Source: an uncultured Ruminiclostridium sp. (GTDB taxonomy: Bacteria; Bacillota; Clostridia; Oscillospirales; Ruminococcaceae). Taken from it: 64,000 bases of DNA. The notes beneath the pieces are model-generated. The model worked only from the letters and a program-made list of their open reading frames with translations, had not been told where the DNA came from and searched no databases. A program made the translations under genes and the position numbers. The first letter of the stretch is position 1, and the number at the start of each line of letters is the position of its first letter. Shown one piece after another: positions 7,772 through 17,293 of the stretch. Where the stretch lies: the NCBI GenBank assembly GCA_934454635.1, contig CAKSFR010000011.1, positions 1 to 64,000 on the forward strand, given 5' to 3'.

Positions 7772-10700
7772 TCAGGAGAAGTAATCAATACCACCCTTGA
7801 ACATAGGCTGTTCCTTTTTGCCGTCTACATTTACACAGCAGTTATCGGAAATACGTTCACTGTGCCCCATTTTGCCGAATACCCGTCCGTCCGGCGAAAT
7901 GATGCCCTCGATCGCGTGCATCGAGCTGTTTGGATTGAAGCGAAGATCCATTGTTGGGTTGCCGTCTAGGTCAACGTACTGCGTTGCGATCTGTCCGTTT
8001 TCAACGAGCTTATTTATTACACTTTCGGGAGCGACAAAGCGACCCTCTCCGTGAGAAATCGGGATAGTATAGATCTCGTCGGGCTTACAGTACATAAGCC
8101 ACGGAGTTTTATCCGTACAGATTCTCGTTCTTACAAGCTGCGACTGATGTCTGCCGATAGTATTGAACGTAAGAGTGGGGCTGTCCTCGGTCAGCGGAAC
8201 AATTTCGCCGAACGGCACGAGTCCGAGCTTTATGAGCGCTTGGAAACCGTTGCAGATACCGAGCATAAGCCCGTCGCGCTTGTAGAGCATTTCGTGAACT
8301 GCTTCCTTGATTTTCGGATTGCGGAAAAACGCATTGATGAATTTGCCCGAACCCTCGGGTTCGTCGCCTCCGCTGAATCCGCCCGGAACAGCGATTATCT
8401 GGCTTTCGGAAATCAGCTTTGCAAACGCGTCAACCGACTCCTCCATGCTCCTTGCGTCGAGATTGCGCACAACAAACTGCGTAGCCTGTCCGCCATAGCG
8501 AGTGAAAGCGTCCGCCATATCATATTCGCCGTTTGTTCCGGGGAAAGCGGGGATAAGCACGCGCGGCTTTGCGATTTTGTTCGCGGGAGCGCATACGGTC
8601 GTGCAGCCCTTTGTGCAGGTGATTTTTTCGGGAGCGGGCATAGCCTTTACGCTGTCCTTGAAAATAGGCTCAAGAACGCTGTCCCATTTCTTTTCAAGCG
8701 CAGCCATGTCGATTTCGACATCTCCGCTGATAATTTTGTATTCGTCAAGCGTTTCACCGATAAGCTCGGCTTCGGGAATCTCATCATTTGCTTCGATGAT
8801 AAACGCGCCGTAGCAAAGTCCGAACAGCTTTTCGTCGTCCATTTTGTTCAGCTTAGCGCCGATACGGTTGCCGAGCGACATTTTGAATACGCCCTCTGCA
8901 AGACCGCCGTTTGCGAGTGACCATACGGAAAGCGCTTTTCCGTCGGCGATCGCTTTTTCAACCGTTTTGAACACATTCTTCACGCTCTCAAAATCGGGGA
9001 GCATATTTTCGTCATACTTCGGAGCAATATAATATATCTTGCTGAACGGGCACTTAAATTCCGCTGAAATAATCTTATCCGCCTTTGCGGTCGAAACGGC
9101 AAATGAAACAAGCGTCGGGGGAACGTCTATCTTCTCGAAAGTGCCGCTCATAGAGTCCTTGCCGCCGATAGCGCCGCAGCCAAGCTCAAGCTGCGCCTTA
9201 TAAGCGCCGAGCAGCGCGCTGAACGGCTTGCCCCAGCGAGAGGGAGTTCCCTGCGTTCTCTCAAAATATTCCTGGAACGTCAGCCAGCACTTCTCGCTGC
9301 TTCCGCCCGCCGCAACTATTTTCGCGATGCTTTCGATAACCGCAAGCATTGCGCCGTGATAAGGCGACTGAACCGCAACAGCGGGATTATATCCCCAGCC
9401 CATAAGGGACGCGGTATTTGTTTTTGCGTTAAGAACGGGGATTTTCGCAGCCATAGCCTGAACGGGGGTCTGCTGTGTCTTGCCCGAAAACGGCATAAGT
9501 ACGGTCGCGGCGCCGACTGTCGAGTCAAAACGCTGAACGAGCGCACGCTGAGAGCATACGTTAAGGTCGGTTATAAGCTTTTCCCAGTCCTCGGCGGTAT
9601 TCTTATAGCCTGTGCCGTAAGAAACCTCGGGCTTCGGGACTTCGATTTCGGTGTGCTTTTCCGCGCCGTTTGAATTAAGGAACTCACGCGAAATGTCGCA
9701 AATCGTCTTCCCGTTCCAGTTCATCTTCAGGCGCGCTTCGGATTCAACCACGGCAACGGGCGTTGCTTCGAGATTTTCCTCTCCCGCGAGTGAAATGAAC
9801 CTGTCAACGTCATTTTTATCTACAACGACTGCCATTCTTTCCTGCGATTCGGAAATTGCAAGCTCTGTTCCGTCAAGTCCGTCGTATTTCTTCGGAACGG
9901 CGTTGAGGTCAATGGTAAGTCCGTCCGCAAGCTCGCCTATCGCAACGGAAACGCCGCCCGCGCCAAAGTCGTTGCAGCGCTTGATGAGAACGGTAGCCTC
10001 GCGTCTGCGGAAAAGTCTTTGGAGCTTGCGCTCAACGGGAGCATTACCCTTCTGAACCTCCGCGCCGCACGTTTCGAGCGATGAAACGCTGTGCGACTTT
10101 GAAGAGCCGGTAGCTCCGCCGCAGCCGTCGCGCCCCGTGCGTCCGCCGAGAAGAATGATAACGTCGCCGGGGGCGGGTCTTTCACGTCTTACATGGTCGG
10201 CGGGAGCGGCGGCGATAACCGCGCCTATTTCCATTCGCTTAGCCATATATCCGTCATGATAAATTTCCGCGACATGACCTGTCGCAAGACCTATCTGGTT
10301 GCCGTAGGAGGAATATCCCGCAGCCGCAGTCGTGGTGATTTTTCTGGGCGGAAGCTTACCCTCAATCGTTTCGGAAACGGGGAGCAGAGGATTTCCCGCA
10401 CCCGTTACGCGCATAGCCTGATATACATACGCACGTCCCGAAAGCGGGTCGCGTATCGCACCGCCAAGACAGGTCGCCGCACCGCCGAAAGGTTCGATCT
10501 CGGTCGGGTGATTGTGCGTTTCGTTTTTGAACATGAGCAGCCACTGCTCGTCCCTGCCGTCAACATCAACGGTAATTTTAACGGAGCAGGCGTTGATCTC
10601 CTCGCTCTCATCGAGATCCTTGAGAACTCCGTCAGCTTTCAGCTTCTTCGCCGCAAGCGTAGCAATATCCATGAGGCAAATCGGCTTTTTACCGCGTCCT

Positions 10701-11473
10701 AGCTCCTCGCGGTCAGCGATATATTCGCGGTATGTATCGGCAATATACGGCGCTTTTATCTCCGCCTTGTCGATGATCGTGCCGAACGTGGTATGGCGGC
10801 AGTGATCGGACCAGTATGTGTCGATCATGCGTATCTCGGTTATCGTCGGATTGCGCTTTTCGCTTTTGAAATAGTCCTGACAGAACTTTATATCGCCCTC
10901 GTCCATTGCAAGACCGTAGGTTTTGATGAACTGCGCAAGTCCGTTTTCGTCAAGGTTGAGAAATCCGTCAAGAACAGCGACCTCCGTGGGAATATCATAC
11001 TTTACTTTAAGCGTTTCATACGCTTCAAAACCGCATTCTCTGGACTCTACGGCGTTGATGAGATAATGCTTTATCTTGGCGAAGTCCGCGTCGCTGATAT
11101 TGCCGCCGAGAACATATATTTTAGCGTATTTTACAAGGGGACGCTCGCCCTGACAGAGCATCTGGATACACTGAGCCGCACTGTCGGCTCTCTGGTCGAA
11201 CTGACCGGGAAGAAATTCGACCGCAAACATACGTTCGTTTTCACGGGGCTTTTCGAGCTGTTCAAAAACATTATCTACCGGAGGCTCGGAGAAAACAGTG
11301 GGAATCGAACGCTTAAAATTCTCCTCTGAAATATCTTCAACGTCATAGCGGTTGATGATGCGCACTGCCGTTACGCACTCCATACGCAGCGCGGTCTGAA
11401 GGTCGGAGAGGACCGCTTCGCCCTCTACCGCATACTGCGGCTTTTTTTCGACATAAATCCGATAAACTGACAT
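7772..11473 (-). CDS. purL: Phosphoribosylformylglycinamidine synthase, one-chain clade II form
   Basis: 1233 residues. Converts FGAR to FGAM in de novo purine synthesis with glutamine and ATP. The long single chain holds the synthase halves and a C-terminal class I glutamine amidotransferase: nucleophile Cys in MLGICNGFQ (about residue 1070) and His/Glu in SHGEGRF (about 1138). FKNETHNHPTEIEPFGGAATC marks the ATP-binding half. This is the clostridial type rather than split PurL/PurQ/PurS. I chose ATG at 11473 (MSVYRI) because AGAAAGGA lies just before it; an upstream in-frame ATG at 11494 lacks a site. No other pur gene is nearby. Confidence 0.96.
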   Translation of the reverse strand: MSVYRIYVEKKPQYAVEGEAVLSDLQTALRMECVTAVRIINRYDVEDISEENFKRSIPTVFSEPPVDNVFEQLEKPRENERMFAVEFLPGQFDQRADSAAQCIQMLCQGERPLVKYAKIYVLGGNISDADFAKIKHYLINAVESRECGFEAYETLKVKYDIPTEVAVLDGFLNLDENGLAQFIKTYGLAMDEGDIKFCQDYFKSEKRNPTITEIRMIDTYWSDHCRHTTFGTIIDKAEIKAPYIADTYREYIADREELGRGKKPICLMDIATLAAKKLKADGVLKDLDESEEINACSVKITVDVDGRDEQWLLMFKNETHNHPTEIEPFGGAATCLGGAIRDPLSGRAYVYQAMRVTGAGNPLLPVSETIEGKLPPRKITTTAAAGYSSYGNQIGLATGHVAEIYHDGYMAKRMEIGAVIAAAPADHVRRERPAPGDVIILLGGRTGRDGCGGATGSSKSHSVSSLETCGAEVQKGNAPVERKLQRLFRRREATVLIKRCNDFGAGGVSVAIGELADGLTIDLNAVPKKYDGLDGTELAISESQERMAVVVDKNDVDRFISLAGEENLEATPVAVVESEARLKMNWNGKTICDISREFLNSNGAEKHTEIEVPKPEVSYGTGYKNTAEDWEKLITDLNVCSQRALVQRFDSTVGAATVLMPFSGKTQQTPVQAMAAKIPVLNAKTNTASLMGWGYNPAVAVQSPYHGAMLAVIESIAKIVAAGGSSEKCWLTFQEYFERTQGTPSRWGKPFSALLGAYKAQLELGCGAIGGKDSMSGTFEKIDVPPTLVSFAVSTAKADKIISAEFKCPFSKIYYIAPKYDENMLPDFESVKNVFKTVEKAIADGKALSVWSLANGGLAEGVFKMSLGNRIGAKLNKMDDEKLFGLCYGAFIIEANDEIPEAELIGETLDEYKIISGDVEIDMAALEKKWDSVLEPIFKDSVKAMPAPEKITCTKGCTTVCAPANKIAKPRVLIPAFPGTNGEYDMADAFTRYGGQATQFVVRNLDARSMEESVDAFAKLISESQIIAVPGGFSGGDEPEGSGKFINAFFRNPKIKEAVHEMLYKRDGLMLGICNGFQALIKLGLVPFGEIVPLTEDSPTLTFNTIGRHQSQLVRTRICTDKTPWLMYCKPDEIYTIPISHGEGRFVAPESVINKLVENGQIATQYVDLDGNPTMDLRFNPNSSMHAIEGIISPDGRVFGKMGHSERISDNCCVNVDGKKEQPMFKGGIDYFS

Positions 11474-11545
11474 ACTCTGTCCTTTCTTTTTCATCAGAAA
11501 AATATATTTTTATTTCATGCGCAGGACGCACAAATTTACCTTTTA

Positions 11546-11574
11546 ATTTTACCACATATCACACTTTTTGTCAA
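11546..11574 (-). promoter_or_regulatory. SigA promoter for purL
   Basis: On the minus strand TTGACA (11574-11569), a 17-base spacer and TAAAAT (11551-11546). The roughly 70-base leader shows no clear purine riboswitch, and I saw no certain PurR box. Confidence 0.8.
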
Positions 11575-11723
11575 CGAAAATATTCCACACAAACCCGCCG
11601 CAAAAGTCGGTCTTTTTCGGTACTGCAAAAAGGCGGCATATGTGAATTTTTATTGATTTTGTAGATATTTTTTGCATTTCGGAAAAATTATGCAAATTTG
11701 CACACCAATTTGACGACCGCTTG

Positions 11724-11732
11724 TGATATAAT
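11724..11732 (+). promoter_or_regulatory. Extended -10 promoter for the first duplicated lipoprotein
   Basis: TGATATAAT (TG at 11724, TATAAT at 11727-11732) with no good -35 at 17 bases. The stretch 11591-11645 upstream resembles the stretch 13027-13070 upstream of the second lipoprotein, so promoter regions were copied along with the genes. The approximately 100-base leader after it shows no recognised regulatory RNA. Confidence 0.55.
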
Positions 11733-11833
11733 AAAACATAGGAGTATATTGCAGTCTGTCACGAGCTATGCTCTCGTTTTAAATTCGCCTTTTAATATGT
11801 AAATAAAATTATTAAACTAAGGAAAGTACGTCA

Positions 11834-12931
11834 ATGAAAAAATATTTGTCCCGCATTTTATCGTTTTCAGCAGCGCTTCTGACGCTGATTTTCATGTCGT
11901 CATGCACTGTAAATACGGTTGAAACAACGCCGGCGGAAACAATTTTGCCGGAAAGCGACCCTTCCTTTCTGCTTGAAGAAATCTCCGCTCCCGACGAAGA
12001 ACTTGCCCCGGGCGTTTACATAAACGGCGAGCTTTATAAAGACGACGCTAAATTCGTATATTACTACTACACCGACAACTGCGTCGCTAAAAATTATTTT
12101 GGCTTGGGCGTAAAAATAAGTTCAACCGAATCACTGATTTTGGGTATGTCTTTGGGACCCAATTTTGACATATCGGCAGATGCCGATACCCCGATAACCG
12201 ATTTTCCGTTGCAGGATGATGTAAAGATCGGTGATATCAGCCAAATAGCTTTGTTATCGTTTCTATATTATGATGCTGCGGACAGCTCCAACAACAAGGA
12301 ACTTCTCAGCCTTTACGACAACAGCTTTTTCAGCAACGCACATCTCAAAATAAACAGCTTTGAGGAAGAGAAATACGCCGACTTTTCGCTCAGCGCAGAT
12401 ATAACCGTAGACGACAGAACGTTTTCTATAAGCGGACGCGGATATGCCGACGTAACCGTATACACGGAAACGGAAGAAAGCGCATCACAGCAGGATGAAT
12501 ATGGCGTTTACCTGAACGGAGAGCTTCAAACCGACATCAACGCGATGTACTCGTACATTCCCGAAAGCGGAAACTGGTTCGGATATACGCTTAAACTCAA
12601 TGACGCAGAAGCAATTTTCATATCTGTAATGCTTATCGACCCAACACTGGTTGATTCGCCAGTGATAGAGGATTTTCCGCTTTCGAGCGATATAAAAGAT
12701 GAAGATACAAAAAAATCCGCCATACTTACAGTTATGTATAACAACTCGGACGGAGATTCCCAAACACTCACCAGCCTTTACGACGACAGCTTTTTCAGCA
12801 ATGCTCGTTTTGTACTAAACAGCTTTGAAGAAGAAAAATATGCTGACTTTTCGCTCAGCGCAGACATTGTCATAAACGGTGAAACATACTCGATAAGCGG
12901 CAGAGTCAGCGCAGAACACACAGAAATGTAA
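11834..12931 (+). CDS. Lipoprotein with two copies of a novel 140-residue domain
   Basis: 365 residues. Signal peptide with lipobox Cys24 (MSSC). Two repeats (about 57-200 and 223-365), each beginning GVY(I/L)NGEL and ending with NSFEEEKYADFSLSADI and a SISGR strand. The related gene at 13112 holds a third copy. The first 72 bases of both genes are identical, showing a recent duplication. The repeats are beta-rich and acidic; I know no family for them. Secreted and lipid-anchored; function unknown. Confidence 0.75.
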   Translation: MKKYLSRILSFSAALLTLIFMSSCTVNTVETTPAETILPESDPSFLLEEISAPDEELAPGVYINGELYKDDAKFVYYYYTDNCVAKNYFGLGVKISSTESLILGMSLGPNFDISADADTPITDFPLQDDVKIGDISQIALLSFLYYDAADSSNNKELLSLYDNSFFSNAHLKINSFEEEKYADFSLSADITVDDRTFSISGRGYADVTVYTETEESASQQDEYGVYLNGELQTDINAMYSYIPESGNWFGYTLKLNDAEAIFISVMLIDPTLVDSPVIEDFPLSSDIKDEDTKKSAILTVMYNNSDGDSQTLTSLYDDSFFSNARFVLNSFEEEKYADFSLSADIVINGETYSISGRVSAEHTEM

Positions 12932-12943
12932 AAAAGAATCCTA

Positions 12944-13030
12944 AGGTGAATCCCGAAAAAGGGATAGAAATAAGCGTCGGATAAACAAACCTTTTTGTTT
13001 ATCCGACGCTTTTTGAACCGCATTTTTCAA
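12944..13030 (+). pseudogene. Decayed fragment of the nucleotidyltransferase gene
   Basis: Bases 12948-12977 and 12986-13028 match two blocks inside the nucleotidyltransferase gene (about 14232-14261 and 14283-14321) with few changes, with the bases between them lost or rearranged. No reading frame survives. It lies between the two duplicated lipoproteins, so the duplicated unit probably once included the nucleotidyltransferase. Confidence 0.8.
12973..13015 (+). terminator. Perfect hairpin made from the gene fragment
   Basis: GCGTCGGATAAACAA pairs perfectly with TTGTTTATCCGACGC over 15 bp, followed by TTTTT. The right arm is native sequence of the nucleotidyltransferase gene; the left arm is its inverted copy. 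It would end transcription of the lipoprotein gene at 11834. Confidence 0.8.
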
Positions 13031-13047
13031 AAGTCGTTTTTTCGGTA

Positions 13048-13076
13048 TTGCAAACAGGCGGGATATGTGATATAAT
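13048..13076 (+). promoter_or_regulatory. Promoter for the second duplicated lipoprotein
   Basis: TTGCAA (13048-13053), 17-base spacer, TATAAT (13071-13076), with an extended TG before the -10. Confidence 0.7.
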
Positions 13077-13111
13077 TACATAAAATTATATAATAAACGG
13101 AGAGTAAGCCA

Positions 13112-13951
13112 ATGAAAAAATATTTGTCCCGCATTTTATCGTTTTCAGCAGCGCTTCTGACGCTGATTTTCATGTCGTCATGCTCACCTGCTCCGCAGAC
13201 AGGCACATCTGACGCGCCGCAGACAGAGAAGCAAACCGAAACTGATGAAAACTCACGCGTTTCTTCGGAAGCAGCTCCCGCAGAAACGCTTTCCGCCTCT
13301 GCCGCAGGCGTTTACCTCAACGGTGAGCTTCAAGCGAAGGGCGATATTTCGTATACATACAACGCCGATTACGGAAATTTCTTTACAATTGCCGCCGCGC
13401 CGTCGGAAAACGAGGCTCTCGTTCTGACAATGCTGGTCACAAAAGCATACTCCTCCGACGAGGTAACGCTCAATACGCAAGACCTGCGTTCGGGAGAATA
13501 CGACGAAACCGCATTTCTCACGGCAATATACATGAACACTGCTGCAAGCAAATATGCCGAATACTACAGTCTAACCAGCCCCGAAATGTTTGAAAATGTA
13601 AGCTTCAGCATCAACAGCTACGAATTTCAGCAGTACGCCGATTTCACGCTTAGCGCAGACGTCACGATAAACGGCAGCACCTACTCTGTCAGCGGAAGCG
13701 GACGTGCGGAATACACCCAAACTCAGACCGACAATTCCTATGCGGATTCAGACTCGGGCTATAGCGACGGGACCTGTCTTTACTGCGGCGGAAACGGCAT
13801 TTGTCAAACGTGCAGCGGCATGGGCTATACCGCGTGGGGCGGCTATGACAGCCGAATCGACTGCACCTCATGCGGCGGAAGCGGAAGCTGCTACTACTGT
13901 CAGGGTACGGGCGTTCAGGTATACGCTTCAAGAGGAGTTCTCATTCAATAA
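13112..13951 (+). CDS. Lipoprotein with novel domain and a DnaJ-type zinc-finger tail
   Basis: 279 residues. Same signal peptide as the gene at 11834 (identical DNA for 72 bases, Cys24 lipobox), one GVYLNGEL domain (about 66-200), a Ser/Tyr/Asp-rich linker, and a C-terminal stretch with four CxxC motifs in CxxCGGxGxCxxCxGxG form (about residues 225-272), as in the zinc-binding centre of DnaJ. Such clusters are usually cytosolic, so their presence on an exported lipoprotein is unusual; zinc binding outside the membrane is inference. Function unknown. Confidence 0.75.
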   Translation: MKKYLSRILSFSAALLTLIFMSSCSPAPQTGTSDAPQTEKQTETDENSRVSSEAAPAETLSASAAGVYLNGELQAKGDISYTYNADYGNFFTIAAAPSENEALVLTMLVTKAYSSDEVTLNTQDLRSGEYDETAFLTAIYMNTAASKYAEYYSLTSPEMFENVSFSINSYEFQQYADFTLSADVTINGSTYSVSGSGRAEYTQTQTDNSYADSDSGYSDGTCLYCGGNGICQTCSGMGYTAWGGYDSRIDCTSCGGSGSCYYCQGTGVQVYASRGVLIQ

Positions 13952-14014
13952 CACAGATAATCTGCGTAAGATAAATAAAACGGCGCAGCAAACACGCGGG
14001 GAAAGGAAAACCAA

Positions 14015-14773
14015 ATGCATAATCTAAAGGAACTGACCGACCGCTTCACACAGCAGAGTAAAAGTATTCTCGGAGATAATCTGACGGGAGTATATCTTCA
14101 CGGCTCGGCTGTAATGGGCTGCTTTAACGAAAAGAAAAGCGATATAGACCTGCTTGTCGTTGTAAAAAACGGCATTCCGACAGATGTGAAAAAGCAGTAT
14201 CTCGCCATGATCTACGAGCTGAACAAGGACGCTCCCGAAAAAGGGATAGAAATGAGCGTTGTTAAGGAGAGCGTCTGCGACCCGTTTGTTTATCCGACGC
14301 CTTTTGAACTGCATTTTTCAGCGGGGCATCTTGATTGGTACCGCTCCGACCCGGACGGATACGCGAAAAAAATGAACGGAACGGATAAGGATCTGGCGGC
14401 GCATTTCACCATTATTTCTCATAGGGGCAAAACGCTTTACGGAAAGGAAATCCCACAGGTCTTTGCACAGGTAAGCCGCGAGGACTATATGGACAGTATC
14501 CGCTCAGATATTGAAAATGCAAAGGAAGATATAACCGAAGACCCGACGTACATTACGCTTAATCTTTGCAGGGTTCTGGCATACAAAAAAGACGGACTGA
14601 TCCTGTCAAAACAGGAGGGCGGCGAGTGGGCGCAGAAGTTTATTTGCTCCGACGAATACAAAGCGCTTATTTCAGCCGCGCTCGGCGAATACAGAACAGG
14701 TCTGGCAATGACTTTCGACCCCGCCGAAGCGCAAAGCTTTGCCGAATATATGCTCGGTATGATAAATGAATAA
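14015..14773 (+). CDS. Aminoglycoside (AadA/ANT)-like nucleotidyltransferase
   Basis: 252 residues. The nucleotidyltransferase signature Gly30-Ser31 with Asp43 and Asp45 (GSAVMG...SDIDLLVV) binds metal and the nucleotide; the C-terminal helical domain fits the DUF4111 half of AadA/ANT(9)/ANT(3'')-type enzymes, which adenylylate spectinomycin or streptomycin. Whether this chromosomal copy gives resistance cannot be read from sequence. RBS GGGGAAAGGAAAA precedes the ATG. Its stop codon TAA is the first triplet of the palindromic element. A degraded copy of part of the gene lies at 12944-13030. Confidence 0.78.
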   Translation: MHNLKELTDRFTQQSKSILGDNLTGVYLHGSAVMGCFNEKKSDIDLLVVVKNGIPTDVKKQYLAMIYELNKDAPEKGIEMSVVKESVCDPFVYPTPFELHFSAGHLDWYRSDPDGYAKKMNGTDKDLAAHFTIISHRGKTLYGKEIPQVFAQVSREDYMDSIRSDIENAKEDITEDPTYITLNLCRVLAYKKDGLILSKQEGGEWAQKFICSDEYKALISAALGEYRTGLAMTFDPAEAQSFAEYMLGMINE

Positions 14774-14865
14774 TACTAAGCGCCAATAAAACCAATCCTC
14801 ATATAGCCCATATATGCAAAGAATATACTCAATTTTTGTATAGTTTTTAATTGGCACTGAGCATA
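14771..14865 (+). repeat. TAATACTAA palindromic element, copy 3 (95 bp)
   Basis: Begins TAATACTAAGCGCCAAT and ends ATTGGCACTGAGCATA; the first TAA is the stop codon of the nucleotidyltransferase. It lacks about 10 bases near CATAGATAAAAATT present in copies 4203 and 62230. The paired change GCGCC/GGCAC in the arms roughly keeps pairing. Confidence 0.85.
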
Positions 14866-14869
14866 AATA

Positions 14870-14899
14870 CAGCCCGCAGAAAATTTCCTGCGGGCTTTG
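14870..14899. terminator. Hairpin between convergent genes
   Basis: AGCCCGCAG/CTGCGGGCT stem followed by TTTGCTTTTT on the plus strand, giving a good terminator for plus-strand transcripts; on the minus strand the tail is only weakly T-rich (TGTATTTAT). Confidence 0.7.
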
Positions 14900-14903
14900 C
14901 TTT

Positions 14904-16034
14904 TTAGCCGAGCGGCTTGACCTTTTCGGGCTGATATGCATAGAAATCGTTCGTTGCCTGCTTTGTGAGGTCGTAGCGGTACCAGCCTGTTTCTTCGTTA
15001 GGCTCCATCCACACCATAATACCGTTCCAGCCGTTGTCGTATGCGGATTTATACTTCTCCGTGAGCGTCATTTTGCATTCTTTCTCATCATCGTTTGAGG
15101 TTTCGCCGATAAGACAGGGCTTGTCGGTATCAAGACCAAATTCCTCGGGAGTAACCGTGAACGGGAAGCCGAACCACGCTCTCTGCCACATATAATAGTG
15201 CGTGCTGTAAAAATCGAGGTATGCATTTTCATTTCCCGTAAGCTGCTTCAGGTAATCGTCGGAAACCTTGTTGCCCTCATATTTGTCGGAGTTGTACTTG
15301 ATTATCGCGATTCCCACCGTAACGATAAAATCGGAATTTTCGTGAATCGTCGCAGCGCACTTTCCAAAGAAGTACGAAAGGTCGTCCCAAGCGATATTGC
15401 CGCATTCCTCATTCTCATATACCCAGTCAGGCTCGTTCATTATGTCAATTCCGAAAATATATTCACAGTCCTTGTAGCGATCGCAAAATTCCTTTACATA
15501 CACCTCTGCGTAGCGATCCGCCATTGCATGGTCGGTAAGCACCTTGCGCCAGTTGTCCGAACCGTTTCCCTTGAAATGGTCGAACGAAAGGAATGTCGGC
15601 ATAACGTAGACCTTATACTTTTCAGCAAGCGCGAAAAGCTTATCGAGGTCGTCCCAGTGTCCCTCGGAGAAAATAGTGAACTTTCCGTCCTTATCGGGTC
15701 TGCATATCTGATGACCGTTGCAGTTTATCCATATTCTTGTACAGTTTATATTGTCCTCGGCGAGCTGAGCGAAAGTCTGTTCCCAGACCGCTTCGTCCAT
15801 GTTTCCCGTGAAGTCGTTCCACTTGTACCACGGCGTATTTACCCCGTTTATCCACAGTTCCTTGCCGCCGACCATAAACTTTCCGTCCGAAACGGTCACT
15901 CTTGCGGAGGTCTGCTGAACTTCGGGAGCCGCCGTTTCTCCGCCGCTAGTCTGAGCCTGTTCTTTGGTGCAGGCTGCCGCGCTTACAAGCATGACTGCGG
16001 CTAAAAATAAAGCTGTAATTCTCTTAAAAAGCAT
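14904..16034 (-). CDS. GH5-family glycoside hydrolase lipoprotein (mannanase/cellulase-like)
   Basis: 376 residues with lipobox Cys22. The catalytic barrel begins near residue 45 (GGKELWINGVNTPWYKW). Acid/base Glu201 is in IDIMNEPDW and the nucleophile is probably Glu311 in LIGETSND, the clan GH-A pattern; HYYMWQ near 279 fits the active-site His/Tyr. It would cut beta-mannan or beta-glucan at the cell surface, held by lipid. Substrate cannot be fixed from sequence. It has no dockerin or carbohydrate-binding module. It lies 54 bases downstream of metK on the same strand but is unlikely to be functionally linked. Confidence 0.82.
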   Translation of the reverse strand: MLFKRITALFLAAVMLVSAAACTKEQAQTSGGETAAPEVQQTSARVTVSDGKFMVGGKELWINGVNTPWYKWNDFTGNMDEAVWEQTFAQLAEDNINCTRIWINCNGHQICRPDKDGKFTIFSEGHWDDLDKLFALAEKYKVYVMPTFLSFDHFKGNGSDNWRKVLTDHAMADRYAEVYVKEFCDRYKDCEYIFGIDIMNEPDWVYENEECGNIAWDDLSYFFGKCAATIHENSDFIVTVGIAIIKYNSDKYEGNKVSDDYLKQLTGNENAYLDFYSTHYYMWQRAWFGFPFTVTPEEFGLDTDKPCLIGETSNDDEKECKMTLTEKYKSAYDNGWNGIMVWMEPNEETGWYRYDLTKQATNDFYAYQPEKVKPLG

Positions 16035-16088
16035 ATCGCTCCTCCGAAAAAGGCGCAGACATCACATCTGCGCCGATTTTGTCTTAAT

Positions 16089-17261
16089 TTACGCGAGAGC
16101 CGCCTTTAAAGCGTCTATCTTGTCGGTCTTTTCCCATGCTACGCCGAGTTCCTCGCGTCCCATGTGTCCGTATGCGGCAAGCTGCTTGTACTGGGGCTTT
16201 CTGAGGTCGAGCGCAGAAATGATAGCTGCGGGACGAAGATCGAATGCCTTTGCGACAGCCTCGCTGAGCTTATCGTCGGAATATTTGCCTGTTCCGAACG
16301 TATCGACAAGAACGGAAACGGGCTTTGCTACGCCGATCGCGTAAGCAATCTCAACTTCGCACTTTTCGGCAAGTCCTGCCGCAACGATATTTTTCGCAAC
16401 ATAACGCGCCGCGTAAGCTGCCGAGCGGTCAACCTTCGTCGGATCCTTTCCCGAGAAAGCTCCGCCGCCGTGACGAGCGTAGCCGCCGTATGTATCAACG
16501 ATTATCTTGCGTCCGGTAAGTCCGCTGTCGCCCTGAGGACCGCCCACAACGAAACGACCTGTGGGGTTTACATAATACTTCGTGTTTTCGTCGAGAAACT
16601 CTGCGGGAATTGTTGTCTTGATAACCTTTTCGATGATGTCCCTACGAATCTGTTCGAGAGTCGCGGAAGCCTTGTGCTGAGATGAAATGACAACGGTATC
16701 AACGCGCGTGGGCTTGCCGTCGTCATATTCAACGGTCACCTGAGATTTTCCGTCAGGGAGGAGATAGTCGATTTCGCCGCTCTTTCTTACGTCTGTGAGC
16801 TTCTTTGCAAGCTTCTGCGCAAGAGAAATAGGGAGAGGCATAAGCTCGGGAGTTTCGTTGCACGCATAACCGAACATCATGCCCTGATCGCCGGCGCCTG
16901 TGTCCATTGCGTTCTCCGCTCTGCCCTCAAGCGCGTTGTCAACGCCCATTGCAATATCGGGCGACTGCTTATCGAGAGTGGTCATTACCGCGCAGGTGTT
17001 GCAGTCGAAGCCGTATTCGGAGTTATCGTAGCCGATTTCGCGTATCGTTTCGCGAACGAGCGCGGGAATGTCGATAACAGCCTTTGTTGTAATTTCGCCC
17101 ATAACCATTACCATACCTGTTGTGGTGCAGGTTTCGCAGGCAACGCGGGACATAGGATCCTGCGCGAGGAGCGCGTCGAGCACGCTGTCTGAAATTTTGT
17201 CGCAGATTTTATCGGGGTGACCCTCGGTAACGCTTTCCGATGTGAATAAATACTTTGCCAT
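16089..17261 (-). CDS. metK: S-adenosylmethionine synthase
   Basis: 390 residues. Makes SAM from methionine and ATP. Conserved motifs are visible: TEGHPDK at the start, [12 protein letters not shown] near residue 115, and the P-loop-like [16 protein letters not shown] near 240. ATG at 17261 (MAKYLF) is chosen because GAGAAAGGA precedes it; the open frame runs further upstream only through the riboswitch leader. Expression is controlled by the SAM-I riboswitch directly upstream. Confidence 0.97.
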   Translation of the reverse strand: MAKYLFTSESVTEGHPDKICDKISDSVLDALLAQDPMSRVACETCTTTGMVMVMGEITTKAVIDIPALVRETIREIGYDNSEYGFDCNTCAVMTTLDKQSPDIAMGVDNALEGRAENAMDTGAGDQGMMFGYACNETPELMPLPISLAQKLAKKLTDVRKSGEIDYLLPDGKSQVTVEYDDGKPTRVDTVVISSQHKASATLEQIRRDIIEKVIKTTIPAEFLDENTKYYVNPTGRFVVGGPQGDSGLTGRKIIVDTYGGYARHGGGAFSGKDPTKVDRSAAYAARYVAKNIVAAGLAEKCEVEIAYAIGVAKPVSVLVDTFGTGKYSDDKLSEAVAKAFDLRPAAIISALDLRKPQYKQLAAYGHMGREELGVAWEKTDKIDALKAALA

Positions 17262-17293
17262 TTGTGTGTCCTTTCTCAGTTGAAATAAAATTC

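Noticed and set aside
7772..11494. purL starting at 11494
   Set aside because: The ATG at 11473 has a proper ribosome site, which the extra seven codons MKKKGQS themselves contain.
14771..14865. Simple rho-independent terminator instead of a repeat element
   Set aside because: Arms are imperfect and about 100 bases apart, no G/C-rich stem with T tail; the sequence recurs at other loci.
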